Shown here one piece after another: positions 1 to 8,445 of a stretch of 38,077 nt of DNA. The stretch is from DASWRT01 sp036403035 (GTDB lineage Bacteria > Pseudomonadota > Alphaproteobacteria > ATCC43930 > CGMCC-115725). Position numbers and translations under genes: made by a program. The notes beneath the pieces are model-generated. The model worked only from the letters and a program-made list of their open reading frames with translations. It ran no database searches and had not been told where the DNA came from. Position 1 is the stretch's first letter. Every line of letters starts with the position of its first letter. The stretch lies in the NCBI GenBank assembly GCA_036403035.1, contig DASWRT010000370.1, positions 1-38,077 of the forward strand, given 5' to 3'.

Positions 1-343
1 CCAGAAGCGCGCCGCCCGCGTCGGGTTCGATTGGGCGGAGGCCGCGCCGATCCTGGCAAAGATCGAGGAGGAAATCGGCGAGCTGCGGCACGAGCTGACG
101 ACCGGCGGCGACGCGAAACGGCGAGAGGACGAGCTGGGCGACCTGCTGTTCGCGGTCGTCAATCTGGCGCGGCACGTCGAGGTCGATGCCGAAACGGCGC
201 TGCGCCGCGCGACGGCGAAGTTCGAGCGGCGCTTCCATCGTATCGAGGCGCTGCTCGCCGAGCAGGGCCGCACGCCCGAGCAGGCGTCGCTCGACGAGAT
301 GGAGGAATGCTGGGAACAGGCGAAGTTAGAGGAACGCGGCTGA
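1..343 (+). CDS. mazG: MazG family nucleoside triphosphate pyrophosphohydrolase (3' end only)
   Basis: The reading frame is open from base 2 and stops with TGA at 341-343, giving the last 113 residues. Visible are the MazG helical metal-binding signatures EEEIGELRHEL and EDELGDLLFAVVNLARH, and the family's C-terminal KFERRFHRIE. Known family members hydrolyse (d)NTPs to the monophosphate plus pyrophosphate and act as housecleaning enzymes. The 5' end lies outside the window. The gene converges on the minus-strand hflX/hfq cluster; mazG commonly sits next to hflX in alphaproteobacteria, which supports the call. Confidence 0.9.
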   Translation, partial: QKRAARVGFDWAEAAPILAKIEEEIGELRHELTTGGDAKRREDELGDLLFAVVNLARHVEVDAETALRRATAKFERRFHRIEALLAEQGRTPEQASLDEMEECWEQAKLEERG

Positions 344-384
344 CCACGAACTGGCCTGCCCCGGCAGCGTTGCTTTTTCGAGCC

Positions 385-454
385 ACCAAGACACCAAGAT
401 TGTTCAGAGCGCGCCGCGCGCCGGAATTCTTCCCGGTGGTCTTGGTTTCTTGGT
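385..454. repeat. Intergenic inverted repeat between convergent mazG and the IMPase gene
   Basis: The arms ACCAAGACACCAAGA (385-399) and TCTTGGTTTCTTGGT (440-454) are complementary at 14 of 15 positions and enclose a 40-base GC-rich loop. Each arm contains an ACCAAGA-like unit twice. On the plus strand it is followed by a T-rich tract (461-480). It lies between two gene ends, so it could act as a bidirectional terminator. It also resembles a mobile intergenic palindrome. The function is inferred from position only. Confidence 0.5.
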
Positions 455-480
455 AGTTCGACTTTCCTTTTCTTTTATCT

Positions 481-1332
481 TTAGCGCGCCGTGGCGACCG
501 TCCGCGTATTCGGCTCTCGGTTCTCGCCGCCGATCAGCACCGCGTGCAGTTCGTTCCAGCTTGCTTCGTCCGGCGCGAGCAGCAGGCCGCCGTCATGGAC
601 GCGCGGCGAATAGGGCGAACAGTCGAGCTGGGCGCTGAAGCCGCCGGCCTCCTTGTGGATGAGCTGACCGGGGGCATGGTCCCAGGGCATCAGCCGCTGA
701 TAAAGCGCGAAATGCGCCCGGCCGCTCGCCAGCGCCAGATACTCGTGGCCGGCGCAGCGGAAGCTGAAGACCGAGCCGACGAGGTTCGACCGCCCGGCGA
801 TGCGGCGCACGAGCCGCCGATTGCCGTACCGCAGCGCAACGGCGCCGCTCATGCTCTCCGGCAACTCGGCGGGCGCGACGTGCAGCCGGGCGCCGCTGCC
901 GGCCATCCAGGCGCCCTCCCCGCTTACCGCGACGGCGGTGCTCGCGGTTACCGGGTCATGGATCCAGCCGGCGAGCGTCCGCCCGCCGCGCACGAACGCG
1001 ACCATCACCGCGAAGATCGGGATGCCGGCGGCATAGTTCGCCGTGCCGTCGATCGGGTCGATCACCCACACCGGATCGTCGCCGGCGAGCCGGTCGAGAA
1101 CCCCTGCGTCGGCTGCGACGGACTCCTCGCCGACGACCAGCGATCCCGGCACCAGCGCGCTCAGCCGCGCCGTCAGGCGCCGCTCCGCGGCGACGTCGGC
1201 GACCGTCACGATGTCGCCGGGACGCTTCTCGGTGATGTCGGCACGCGCCAGCTTCGCGAAACGCGGCATGACCTCCTCGGCCGCGGTCTCGGCGACGATG
1301 CGGACGACGGTCTCGATATCGGGCAGGATCAA
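481..1332 (-). CDS. Inositol monophosphatase family protein
   Basis: This 283-residue protein belongs to the Mg2+-dependent inositol monophosphatase/FBPase-like superfamily. It carries GEES (68-71), the metal-binding DPIDGT (92-97) and WDHAPG (217-222). Such enzymes dephosphorylate inositol-1-phosphate, histidinol phosphate or 3'-phosphoadenosine phosphates; which one applies here cannot be told. The start is a TTG at 1332-1330 whose last two bases are the first two of the hflX stop codon (TTGA overlap). Homology begins right after it, and the open frame further upstream is Arg/Pro-rich out-of-frame hflX. No good Shine-Dalgarno is seen, so translation is probably coupled to hflX. It is the last gene of the dusB-ntr-hfq-hflX cluster. 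Confidence 0.88.
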   Translation of the reverse strand: MILPDIETVVRIVAETAAEEVMPRFAKLARADITEKRPGDIVTVADVAAERRLTARLSALVPGSLVVGEESVAADAGVLDRLAGDDPVWVIDPIDGTANYAAGIPIFAVMVAFVRGGRTLAGWIHDPVTASTAVAVSGEGAWMAGSGARLHVAPAELPESMSGAVALRYGNRRLVRRIAGRSNLVGSVFSFRCAGHEYLALASGRAHFALYQRLMPWDHAPGQLIHKEAGGFSAQLDCSPYSPRVHDGGLLLAPDEASWNELHAVLIGGENREPNTRTVATAR

Positions 1333-2702
1333 TGGAGCAGCGCCGTCGGTGTACGCCGCTGAAAACGGGCGAGGTCGGCGTCGCTGAGCCGGACCGAGAG
1401 ATGCGCGGTCGCGTCGTCGTCGCGCCGCTCCAGCACCTCGCCGTGCTCGTAGAGCCATGCGATCGCGGCGCCGTCGCCGAGATGAACGTCGAGCGTGACG
1501 ATCCGGTGATCGCTGGTCAGCCGCCGGTCGAGCACGCCGAGCAGCGCGTCGCAGCCGTCGCCGGTCAGCGCCGAGACCGGCACCGCCTCGCGGTTGCGGC
1601 TCGCCTGATTGAGCAGTGCTGCGCGGTCCGCCGGATCGAGCAGGTCGATCTTGTTCAGCACCTCGATCATCTGCCCGCCCTCGACCGCCTCGCCCATGCC
1701 GAGATCGGCCAGGACGGCATGCACGTCCTCGCGCTGCGCCTCGGTTTCCGGGTGATGCACGTCGCGCACGTGCAGGACGAGGTCCGCCTCGGTGACCTCC
1801 TCCAGCGTCGCGCGGAATGCGGCGACGAGGTGCGTCGGCAGGTCGGAGATGAAGCCGACCGTGTCGGACAGGATCGCCTGCCGGCCGGACGGCAGCTTGA
1901 GCCGCCGCATCGTCGGATCGAGCGTCGCGAAGAGCAGGTCTTGCGCCAGCACCTCGGCGCGGGTCAGCCGGTTGAAGAGCGTCGACTTTCCGGCGTTCGT
2001 GTAGCCGACCAGCGCGACGACGGGATAGGGCACGCGCTTGCGCGCCTCGCGGTGCAGCGCGCGGGTGCGCTTCACCTCGTCCAGCTCGCCCTTCAGCTTG
2101 ACGATCCGCTCGCCGATCAGCCGGCGGTCGATTTCGAGCTGGCTCTCGCCCGGGCCGCCGAGGAAGCCGAAGCCGCCGCGCTGCCGCTCAAGGTGCGTCC
2201 ACGAGCGGACGAGCCGCGACCGCTGGTAGGTGAGCGCGGCCAGCTCGACCTGGAGCTGGCCCTCGCGCGTGCGGGCGCGGGCGCCGAAGATCTCCAGGAT
2301 CAGGCCGGTCCGGTCGATGACCTTGCATTTCCAGGCGCGTTCGAGGTTGCGCTGCTGCACCGGCGTCACGGCGGAGTCGACGATCGCGACCGCGATCTCC
2401 TTCTCCTCGACGATCTTCGCGATGCTCTCGACGGAGCCCGTGCCAAGCAGCGTGGCCGGGCGGAGGCGCTGCAGGCGGGCGACTTCGGCGTGCACGACGT
2501 CGAGATCGATCGCTTCCGCCAGCCCGACCGCCTCGTCGAGGCGTGCCTCGGGCGCTCTCTCCCCGTCCCGCGTGGCGATGCCGCCGCCGCTTCCGCCGGC
2601 GGCGGCAACCGCCTTGCCGGGGCGCATCTTCAAGGCCGGATGAATGACCAGCGCCCGGCCGCTCGACCCCGCTCCCGTCCCCGCCGTAGTAACCGATGCC
2701 AT
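1329..2702 (-). CDS. hflX: GTPase HflX
   Basis: This 457-residue TRAFAC-class GTPase has the HflX domain signature near 176-190 (GGFGFLGGPGESQLE), G1 GYTNAGKS (233-240), G3 DTVG (280-283) and G4 NKID (350-353). HflX binds ribosomes and splits stalled or heat-damaged 70S particles in characterised bacteria. The N-terminus has about 50 extra Gly/Ala-rich residues before the conserved part. The ATG shares its A with the hfq stop (TGATG), so the two genes are translationally coupled, as is usual for hfq-hflX. Confidence 0.96.
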   Translation of the reverse strand: MASVTTAGTGAGSSGRALVIHPALKMRPGKAVAAAGGSGGGIATRDGERAPEARLDEAVGLAEAIDLDVVHAEVARLQRLRPATLLGTGSVESIAKIVEEKEIAVAIVDSAVTPVQQRNLERAWKCKVIDRTGLILEIFGARARTREGQLQVELAALTYQRSRLVRSWTHLERQRGGFGFLGGPGESQLEIDRRLIGERIVKLKGELDEVKRTRALHREARKRVPYPVVALVGYTNAGKSTLFNRLTRAEVLAQDLLFATLDPTMRRLKLPSGRQAILSDTVGFISDLPTHLVAAFRATLEEVTEADLVLHVRDVHHPETEAQREDVHAVLADLGMGEAVEGGQMIEVLNKIDLLDPADRAALLNQASRNREAVPVSALTGDGCDALLGVLDRRLTSDHRIVTLDVHLGDGAAIAWLYEHGEVLERRDDDATAHLSVRLSDADLARFQRRTPTALLH

Positions 2703-2953
2703 CAGAGAGGTTCGCCGCCTTCCTTGCCGGGTTCGAAGAGTTGAACAGGTTGCGCCGGCATGACCGTCGAGATCGCATGCTTGTACACAAGCTGCGAGTG
2801 CGCGTCCCGGCGCAGCAGGACGCAGAAATTATCAAACCAGGTAATGATGCCTTGCAGTTTCACGCCATTGACCAGAAATACCGTGACCGGTGTCTTGTTC
2901 TTCCGGATATGGTTCAGGAAGACATCCTGAACATTGTGCGCCTTCTCAGACAT
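2702..2953 (-). CDS. hfq: RNA chaperone Hfq
   Basis: The protein has 83 residues and a full Sm-like fold. The Sm1 part covers about residues 10-50 (ITWFDNFCVLLRRD) and the Sm2 motif is YKHAIS (57-62). Hfq forms a hexameric ring that pairs small RNAs with mRNAs and, in alphaproteobacteria, is needed for nif/ntr gene expression. The C-terminus is short and acidic, as in other alphaproteobacteria. AAAGGG about nine bases upstream of the ATG can serve as ribosome binding site. A 114-base gap separates it from the HAD gene upstream, so an own promoter is possible. Confidence 0.98.
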   Translation of the reverse strand: MSEKAHNVQDVFLNHIRKNKTPVTVFLVNGVKLQGIITWFDNFCVLLRRDAHSQLVYKHAISTVMPAQPVQLFEPGKEGGEPL

Positions 2954-3003
2954 GGCTTATGCCCTTTATTACTCGTTCTTGGAGCTCGTGAGAGCCCGTC
3001 CCG

Positions 3004-3044
3004 ATCCGGCTTCGGCGGATGCCCGCGCAAAGTCCCAGCCGGAT
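3004..3044 (-). terminator. Possible hairpin between HAD gene and hfq
   Basis: The arms ATCCGGCT (3004-3011) and AGCCGGAT (3037-3044) are perfectly complementary around a 25-base loop, just after the HAD stop codon in the direction of transcription. No U-run follows, so it may be only a processing or attenuation structure. Confidence 0.3.
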
Positions 3045-3067
3045 GAATGTTGCGCTGCACGCGCGAA

Positions 3068-3733
3068 TCACAAGTCCCTGAGATAATGAAATAACGCAAG
3101 GCAGCCGTCAAAGCGCCATCGTGCCTGAAAGATCGGCGTGTCATCGCCGTCCGGCGGCGTTTCGCCGACGAGCAACGGCACGCATCCGGCCGCGAGCGCG
3201 CATTCGATATCGACGGCGGTGTCGCCGATGAACCAGACGTCATCGCCCGGCGCGACGCCGGTGCCGTCGAGCGCGAGGTCGACCGGATCGCGCGCCGGCT
3301 TGTCGGCTATGGCGTCGCCGGCGCCGACCAGCCGGTGGAAGAGGCCGGTCCAGCCGAGATGCTCGGCCTCGCGGCGCAGGATGCGTCCGGTCTTGTTGCT
3401 GACGACGCCGAGCGCCACTCCTCTGTCGCCCAGCAGGCCGAGGAGTTCCGCGGCGCCCGGCAAAAGCGCCAGCCGCTCCAGGTGCGTCCGCTGGAACGTG
3501 TCGAGATAGAGCTGCCGCGCCTCCTCCCAGCGCGCCCCGAACAGGCGCGGGAAGCTGTCGCGCAAACTCAGCCGCACCCTTTCCTTTGTCTCCTCGATCG
3601 ACCAGACGGGATGCCCCATCGCGGCGAGCGTCACGTTGAGCGCGTTGTGGATCGTCCCCCAGCTATCGACGAGCGTGTTGTCCCAGTCGAACAGGACGGC
3701 GCGGGGCAGCGCGGCCGGCGACGGCGTGGTCAA
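3068..3733 (-). CDS. HAD-superfamily hydrolase, phosphoglycolate-phosphatase-like
   Basis: The protein has 221 residues and all four HAD motifs: I DWDNTLVDS with D16 and D18, II GVVSNKTG, III the Lys in ADKPARDP, and IV WFIGDTAVDIECA. It belongs to the Gph/PGP-like subgroup with an alpha-helical cap, so a small phosphorylated metabolite is the likely substrate; the identity is unknown. The chosen start is TTG at 3733-3731, overlapping the aminotransferase stop (TTGA), with AGGCGG just upstream. No ATG or GTG exists between there and motif I. It sits between dat and hfq, where these two genes are often adjacent in relatives. Confidence 0.88.
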   Translation of the reverse strand: MTTPSPAALPRAVLFDWDNTLVDSWGTIHNALNVTLAAMGHPVWSIEETKERVRLSLRDSFPRLFGARWEEARQLYLDTFQRTHLERLALLPGAAELLGLLGDRGVALGVVSNKTGRILRREAEHLGWTGLFHRLVGAGDAIADKPARDPVDLALDGTGVAPGDDVWFIGDTAVDIECALAAGCVPLLVGETPPDGDDTPIFQARWRFDGCLALFHYLRDL

Positions 3734-4641
3734 GCTGCCGCCTGCTTGCGAGCGGCTGGAGCCGCTGGGGCGGGAGCGGCTACCCCCGCCGCCTTGCCCT
3801 CTGCGGAGACCGCCAGATAGCGGGCGCGCAGATTGCGGCTGAGCGGACCGGGCTTGCCGTCGCCGATGACCGCGTCGTCGATCCGCACCACCGGCAGGAC
3901 GAAGGACGAGGCGCTGGTGAGGAACGCTTCCCGCGCTCGCTTGGCCTCGTCGACGCCGAACGGGCGCTCGATATAGGTAAGCCCTTCCCGGTCCACGATA
4001 TCGAGCAGGACCGTCCGCGTGATGCCGTTCAGGATTTCGTGCGTGGGCGCGCGGGTCACCAGCTCGCCGGCCGGAGTCACGATCCAGGCGTTCGACGACG
4101 TGCCCTCGGTGATCATGCCGTCGCGCCCGACCTGCCATGCCTCGAAGGCGCCCGCTTCCTTCGCCGCCTGCTTGCCGAGCACGTTCGGCAGCAGCGACAC
4201 CGATTTGATGTCGCAGCGCGTCCAACGCGTATCCGGGATCGTGATCACGCGGACGCCCTGCTCCGCCAGCGCCGGGTTCACGACCTTGCGCCGGGCGGTA
4301 ACGACCAGCGATGTTTTCGCTTCCGCCGGGAACGCATGCTCGCGTGGGGCCACGCCGCGGGTCATCTGGATGTAGACGAGGCCGTTGCGGACGCGGTTGC
4401 GCCGGGCTACCTCGCGGATGATGACGCGCAGCACCCGCATCGGCACCGCCGGCCCGATGCGCAGTTCGGCGAGCGACCGTCCGAGGCGCGCGAGGTGCGC
4501 CTCCTCGTCGAGCATCACGCCGTTCCTGATCGCGACGACCTCGTAGACGCCATCGGCGAACTGGTAGCCGCGATCCTCGACATGCACGGCGGCGTCGCCA
4601 TGCGGGACATAGCGGCCGTTGACATATGCAATGCGGGACAT
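3730..4641 (-). CDS. dat: D-amino-acid aminotransferase (PLP class IV)
   Basis: This 303-residue class IV aminotransferase has the PLP Schiff-base lysine at K146 (context RCDIKSVSLLPNVLGKQAA) and the phosphate/cofactor-binding ITEGTSSNAW (177-186). The N-terminal YVNGRYVPHGDAAVHVEDRG matches D-alanine aminotransferase better than IlvE. The expected reaction is D-alanine plus 2-oxoglutarate to pyruvate plus D-glutamate. The last 25 or so residues are an Ala/Pro-rich tail not needed for the fold. GGAG lies eight bases before the ATG. dat is a standard member of the ntrX-hfq neighbourhood in alphaproteobacteria. Confidence 0.9.
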   Translation of the reverse strand: MSRIAYVNGRYVPHGDAAVHVEDRGYQFADGVYEVVAIRNGVMLDEEAHLARLGRSLAELRIGPAVPMRVLRVIIREVARRNRVRNGLVYIQMTRGVAPREHAFPAEAKTSLVVTARRKVVNPALAEQGVRVITIPDTRWTRCDIKSVSLLPNVLGKQAAKEAGAFEAWQVGRDGMITEGTSSNAWIVTPAGELVTRAPTHEILNGITRTVLLDIVDREGLTYIERPFGVDEAKRAREAFLTSASSFVLPVVRIDDAVIGDGKPGPLSRNLRARYLAVSAEGKAAGVAAPAPAAPAARKQAAA

Positions 4642-4682
4642 CGTGATGACTCCGATAGTGCGGTGCGCCGGCAGCGCACTGG

Positions 4683-4732
4683 CTAAGAGTACAGCAAGAC
4701 CGCAACCGGTGCTGCCACACAGGTACTCTTAG
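4683..4732 (-). terminator. Perfect 10-bp inverted repeat at the ntrX stop codon
   Basis: CTAAGAGTAC (4683-4692) and GTACTCTTAG (4723-4732) are exact reverse complements with a 30-base loop; the right arm contains the ntrX stop codon. In the ntrX transcript the stem forms straight after the end of the gene and 40 bases before dat. No U-tract follows, so it may stabilise or process the mRNA rather than end it. Confidence 0.45.
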
Positions 4733-6129
4733 AGCGTCAGCTTCGCGGCGCGGTCGCCGTTGAACACGCCGAGCGACTTCAGCTTGCGGTGCAGCGCCGA
4801 GCGCTCCATGCCGACGAAAGCCGCCGTCCGCGAGATATTGCCGCCGAACCGCGTCACCTGCGCCAGCAGGTACTCGCGCTCGAAGACCTCACGGGCGTCG
4901 CGCAGCGGCAGGCCCATGATCTCGCCGCCCTTGTCCCACTTCACCACGGCCGGCGCGATGGCGCCGATCTCGGCCGGCAGCATGTCGGCGCGGATCGCCT
5001 CCCGCGGATCGCCCGGCGCCATGATCAGCAGCCAGTCGACGACGTTGCGGAGCTGCCGGACGTTGCCCGGCCAATCGTAGGCCTGGAGCGCGGCGAGCGC
5101 ATCCTCGCCGAATTCCCGCGGCGGCAGGCGCGCGCTCTCGGCGGACCGCTTCATGAAGTGCCGCGCCAGCACCGGGATGTCCTCGCGCCGCTCGCGCAAC
5201 GGCGGCACGCGGATCGGCACGACGCTGAGGCGGTAGAACAGGTCCTCGCGGAACCGGCCGGCGGCGATCTCGGCGGGAAGGTCGCGGTTCGACGAGGCCA
5301 GGACGCGCACGTCGACCTCGACCCGGTTCGTCCCGCCGACGCGCAGGAAGGTCTGCTCCTGCAGCACGCGGACGATCTTGCCCTGGGTCTCCATCGGCAT
5401 GTCCGCGACCTCGTCGAGGAACAGCGTGCCGCTGTGAGCCTGCTCGAAGGTGCCGATCTTGCGCGGGTTGTCGCCGTCGTCGCTCTCGGTGCCGAACAGC
5501 TCGATCTCCAGCCGGTCGGGGTGCATCGTCGCGCAGTTGAGGGCGATGAACGGCCCGTCGGCACGGCGGGAGCGGACGTGGATAAGCCGGGCGATGACTT
5601 CCTTGCCGGCGCCGGCCGGACCGGTGATCAGCACGCGGCTGCCGGTGGGAGCGACCTTCTCGATCTGCTGCCGGACCTGGTTCGCCGCGATCGACGAACC
5701 GACCATGTTGACGTCGCCGCCGGCGCGCAGCCGCAGCTCCTCGTTCTCGCGGCGGAGCCGCGCCGCCTCGATCGCGCGCTCGACGACGAGCAGCAGCCGG
5801 TCGGACTTGAACGGCTTCTCGATGAAGTCGTAGGCGCCGATCTTGATCGCCGCGACGGCGGTCTCGATCGTGCCGTGGCCGCTGATCATGACGACCGGGA
5901 CGGACGGCAGTTCGCGGCGGATGACCTTCAGGATCTCCAGCCCGTCCAGCTCGCTTCCCTGGAGCCAGATATCGAGGATGACAAGCGTCGGCTGCCGCGT
6001 GCGGATCGCCGCCAGCGCCTCGGTGCTGTTGCCGGCCTGACGCGTGCGATAGCCCTCATCGTCCAGCACGCCGGCAATGAGCATCCGGATATCGGCCTCG
6101 TCGTCGACAATCAGGATATCGTGCGCCAT
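4729..6129 (-). CDS. ntrX: NtrX response regulator (NtrC-family, AAA+)
   Basis: The protein has 466 residues in three parts. The receiver has phospho-acceptor D53 and K105. The AAA+ domain has Walker A GPAGAGKE (170-177) and Walker B GTLFLDE (234-240). The C-terminal Fis-type helix-turn-helix lies at about 427-455. The GAFTGA sigma54-contact loop is absent: the stretch after LFG reads TESDDGDNPRKIG. This is typical of NtrX and indicates it does not act as a classical sigma54 activator. One base separates it from ntrY. In relatives NtrYX governs nitrogen metabolism, respiration and envelope functions. Confidence 0.96.
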   Translation of the reverse strand: MAHDILIVDDEADIRMLIAGVLDDEGYRTRQAGNSTEALAAIRTRQPTLVILDIWLQGSELDGLEILKVIRRELPSVPVVMISGHGTIETAVAAIKIGAYDFIEKPFKSDRLLLVVERAIEAARLRRENEELRLRAGGDVNMVGSSIAANQVRQQIEKVAPTGSRVLITGPAGAGKEVIARLIHVRSRRADGPFIALNCATMHPDRLEIELFGTESDDGDNPRKIGTFEQAHSGTLFLDEVADMPMETQGKIVRVLQEQTFLRVGGTNRVEVDVRVLASSNRDLPAEIAAGRFREDLFYRLSVVPIRVPPLRERREDIPVLARHFMKRSAESARLPPREFGEDALAALQAYDWPGNVRQLRNVVDWLLIMAPGDPREAIRADMLPAEIGAIAPAVVKWDKGGEIMGLPLRDAREVFEREYLLAQVTRFGGNISRTAAFVGMERSALHRKLKSLGVFNGDRAAKLTL

Positions 6130-6130
6130 C

Positions 6131-8443
6131 TCAGAATACCGCTTGCTCTGCAGACGTCTCGGGTGCCGCCGCCGCCGTACGATCGGTGTTGGTAGCAGAC
6201 GTCGTGGCCGCCGTCGCGGGCTCGATTGCGAACACCAGCCGGATGCGTGCCCCGCCCCCTTCCCGATCTTCGAGAACGAGGGCGCCGCCGTGATCTTCCA
6301 TGATCTTCTTCACGATCGCGAGGCCGAGACCGGTTCCCTTGGCCCGGGTCGTGACGTATGGCTCGGTCAGCCGGTCACGCTCGGCCTTCGGCAGGCCCTT
6401 GCCGTTGTCCTCGACCGCGATCTCGACCTGCCCTGCCCCGTCCCGCAGCCGCACGGCGATGCGCCCCGGCGGCGGCTCCGCGGCGCCGTTCCCCTCGGCC
6501 TTCGCCCGTCCGTGGATCGCCTCGGCGGCGTTCTTCAGGATGTTGATGAGCGCCTGATTGACCTGCCGCGCATCGCACGGGATCGTCATCGGGCCGGCCG
6601 GCGCGTCGATCTCGAACGTGATGTCCGGGTTGCCGTTGCGTTGTAGGAAGACGGCCTGCCGGATGATCTCGACCAGATCCGCCGGCTTCACGACCGGCGC
6701 CGGCATGCGGGCGAAGGACGAGAACTCGTCGACCATGCGGCCGATGTCGCCGACATGCCGGACGATCGTATCGGTGCAGGTCACGAACGTCTCGGGATCG
6801 TTCTGGATCTCCTTGAGGTACTTGCGCTTCAGCCGCTCCGCCGAGAGTTGGATCGGGGTCAGCGGGTTCTTGATCTCGTGCGCGATGCGCCGCGCCACGT
6901 CCGCCCATGCCGCCTTGCGCTGCGCCGAGATCAGCTCGGTCACGTCGTCGAAGGTGACGATATAGCCGCGCACCTCGCCCGCCTCGGCGTCGGTGAGGAT
7001 CCGTACCAGCAGATTGAGCGCCTTTCCCTGCCGGACGATGTTGACCTGGGCCGCCGTCAGCCGCCCCGGCCGGCGCGCCGCTTCGGCGAGAAGCTCGGCC
7101 ATCTCCGGCACGAGCGCGGCCAGCTCCTCACCGATTAGCTGCTCCAGTTCGCTCGCGAGGAGCTGCGAGGCGGAGCGGTTCGGCAGGTTGATGCGGCCCT
7201 GCGCGTCGAGCCCGATCACGCCCGCCGAGACGCCGGACAGCACCGTCTCGGTGAAGCGGCGGCGGCGGTCGAGCTGACGGTTCGCCTCGATCAGCTCGCT
7301 CTGCTGCGCCTGAAGCTGGTTCGTCATGCGGTTGAAGGCGCGGCTCAGCATGCCGAACTCGCCGTCGACCTGCTCTTCCGGCACGCGCGCCGCAAGGTCG
7401 CCGGCGCGCACCTGCTCGGCCGCGGTGACCAGCGCGCTGATCGGCCGCGCGAGCTGCGTCGCCAGCATGATCCCGACCCAGACCGCGGCGACCAGGAACA
7501 GCAGCGCGACGACGAGGAAGACCAGCGCGAAGGTGATCTGGAAGTCCGACCGCTGGCCCTCCAGCCGCTCGTACTGGGCGACCGCGCTCTGCGTCGTCTC
7601 CATGTGCGCGAGCACCTGGGGATCGACGAAGCGGCCGACATAGAGATAGACGTCGCCGATCTGGCTCAGCCGGACGAGGGCGCGCACGCGGTCGTCGCTG
7701 TCGCTGGTCACCACCGCGACGCCGCCGTCGTTCGCCTCGCGCAGCGCCCAGTCCGGCACGGGCTCGAACTCCAGCGCGAAGGAGAAGCCGGAGCGCGCCA
7801 GGATACGCCCGCTGCTGTCGAACACCACGGCCTCGGTCAGCGACCGCAGCGCCGCCTGCGCCGCGACGACCTGACCGAAACCCTGCGGGTTGATCTGGAG
7901 CAGCGGCGCCTCGCGGGTGAGGTCAGTCGCCATCGCCAGCACGTCGGCGCGGATGACGTTCTGGTGCTCGTGCAGATAGGCCTCGGCGACGGCGAGCGAG
8001 CCCGACAGCGCGGTGCGGACGCGCTCGCTGAACCAGGATTGCAGGCCGAAGCTGAAGAACAGGTACGAGAACACCGCGACGATGATGGTCGGCGTCACCG
8101 CGACGAAGCTGAACAGCACGACGAGGCGGACGTGCAGGCGGGAGCCCGCAAGGTTGCGGCGGCGCTCCGCCCAGACCTGGACGAGGCGCTTGGCGACGAC
8201 CGCGCCGAGCACCAGCAGCAGGACGAGGTTGATGTTGACGAGGAGGAGGACGGTGTTGCCGTTCGACTCGAACGGCGGGGCGCCGGTCAGCGCCGCATAG
8301 GTCGCCACGCCCGAGGCGAGCCCTGCCGCCGCGAGCGCCCAAGTGAGCTTTCGCCCGAGTCCGACCCGCGCCGCCCAACGCGCTGCGCGCACCGGTCGGC
8401 TCGGCCGCGGTAAGGCCTCCAGAAATTGTTCCTGCTGCATCAA
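6131..8443 (-). CDS. ntrY: NtrY membrane sensor histidine kinase
   Basis: The protein has 770 residues. Transmembrane segments lie near 34-54, 64-87 and 105-135, then an extracytoplasmic region runs to about 300 and a fourth segment covers 303-327. Next come HAMP (about 327-380), PAS (about 395-500), HisKA with H522 in AHEIKNPLTP, and HATPase_c with the N-box around 631-643, DNGKGLP (679-685) and GTGLGLAI (703-710). It phosphorylates NtrX, encoded immediately downstream. The C-terminal 30 residues are Ala/Thr-rich and unstructured. The extracytoplasmic/HAMP/PAS layout matches known NtrY proteins. Confidence 0.96.
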   Translation of the reverse strand: MMQQEQFLEALPRPSRPVRAARWAARVGLGRKLTWALAAAGLASGVATYAALTGAPPFESNGNTVLLLVNINLVLLLVLGAVVAKRLVQVWAERRRNLAGSRLHVRLVVLFSFVAVTPTIIVAVFSYLFFSFGLQSWFSERVRTALSGSLAVAEAYLHEHQNVIRADVLAMATDLTREAPLLQINPQGFGQVVAAQAALRSLTEAVVFDSSGRILARSGFSFALEFEPVPDWALREANDGGVAVVTSDSDDRVRALVRLSQIGDVYLYVGRFVDPQVLAHMETTQSAVAQYERLEGQRSDFQITFALVFLVVALLFLVAAVWVGIMLATQLARPISALVTAAEQVRAGDLAARVPEEQVDGEFGMLSRAFNRMTNQLQAQQSELIEANRQLDRRRRFTETVLSGVSAGVIGLDAQGRINLPNRSASQLLASELEQLIGEELAALVPEMAELLAEAARRPGRLTAAQVNIVRQGKALNLLVRILTDAEAGEVRGYIVTFDDVTELISAQRKAAWADVARRIAHEIKNPLTPIQLSAERLKRKYLKEIQNDPETFVTCTDTIVRHVGDIGRMVDEFSSFARMPAPVVKPADLVEIIRQAVFLQRNGNPDITFEIDAPAGPMTIPCDARQVNQALINILKNAAEAIHGRAKAEGNGAAEPPPGRIAVRLRDGAGQVEIAVEDNGKGLPKAERDRLTEPYVTTRAKGTGLGLAIVKKIMEDHGGALVLEDREGGGARIRLVFAIEPATAATTSATNTDRTAAAAPETSAEQAVF

Positions 8444-8445
8444 AC

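Noticed and set aside
4729..6129. Loss of GAFTGA in NtrX as a defect
   Set aside because: Absence of this loop is normal for NtrX proteins, so it is not a mutation in this genome.
4789..6195. A 468-codon plus-strand open frame opposite ntrX
   Set aside because: It is the antisense of the AAA+ gene. No recognisable fold, and codon bias shows ntrX is the coding frame.
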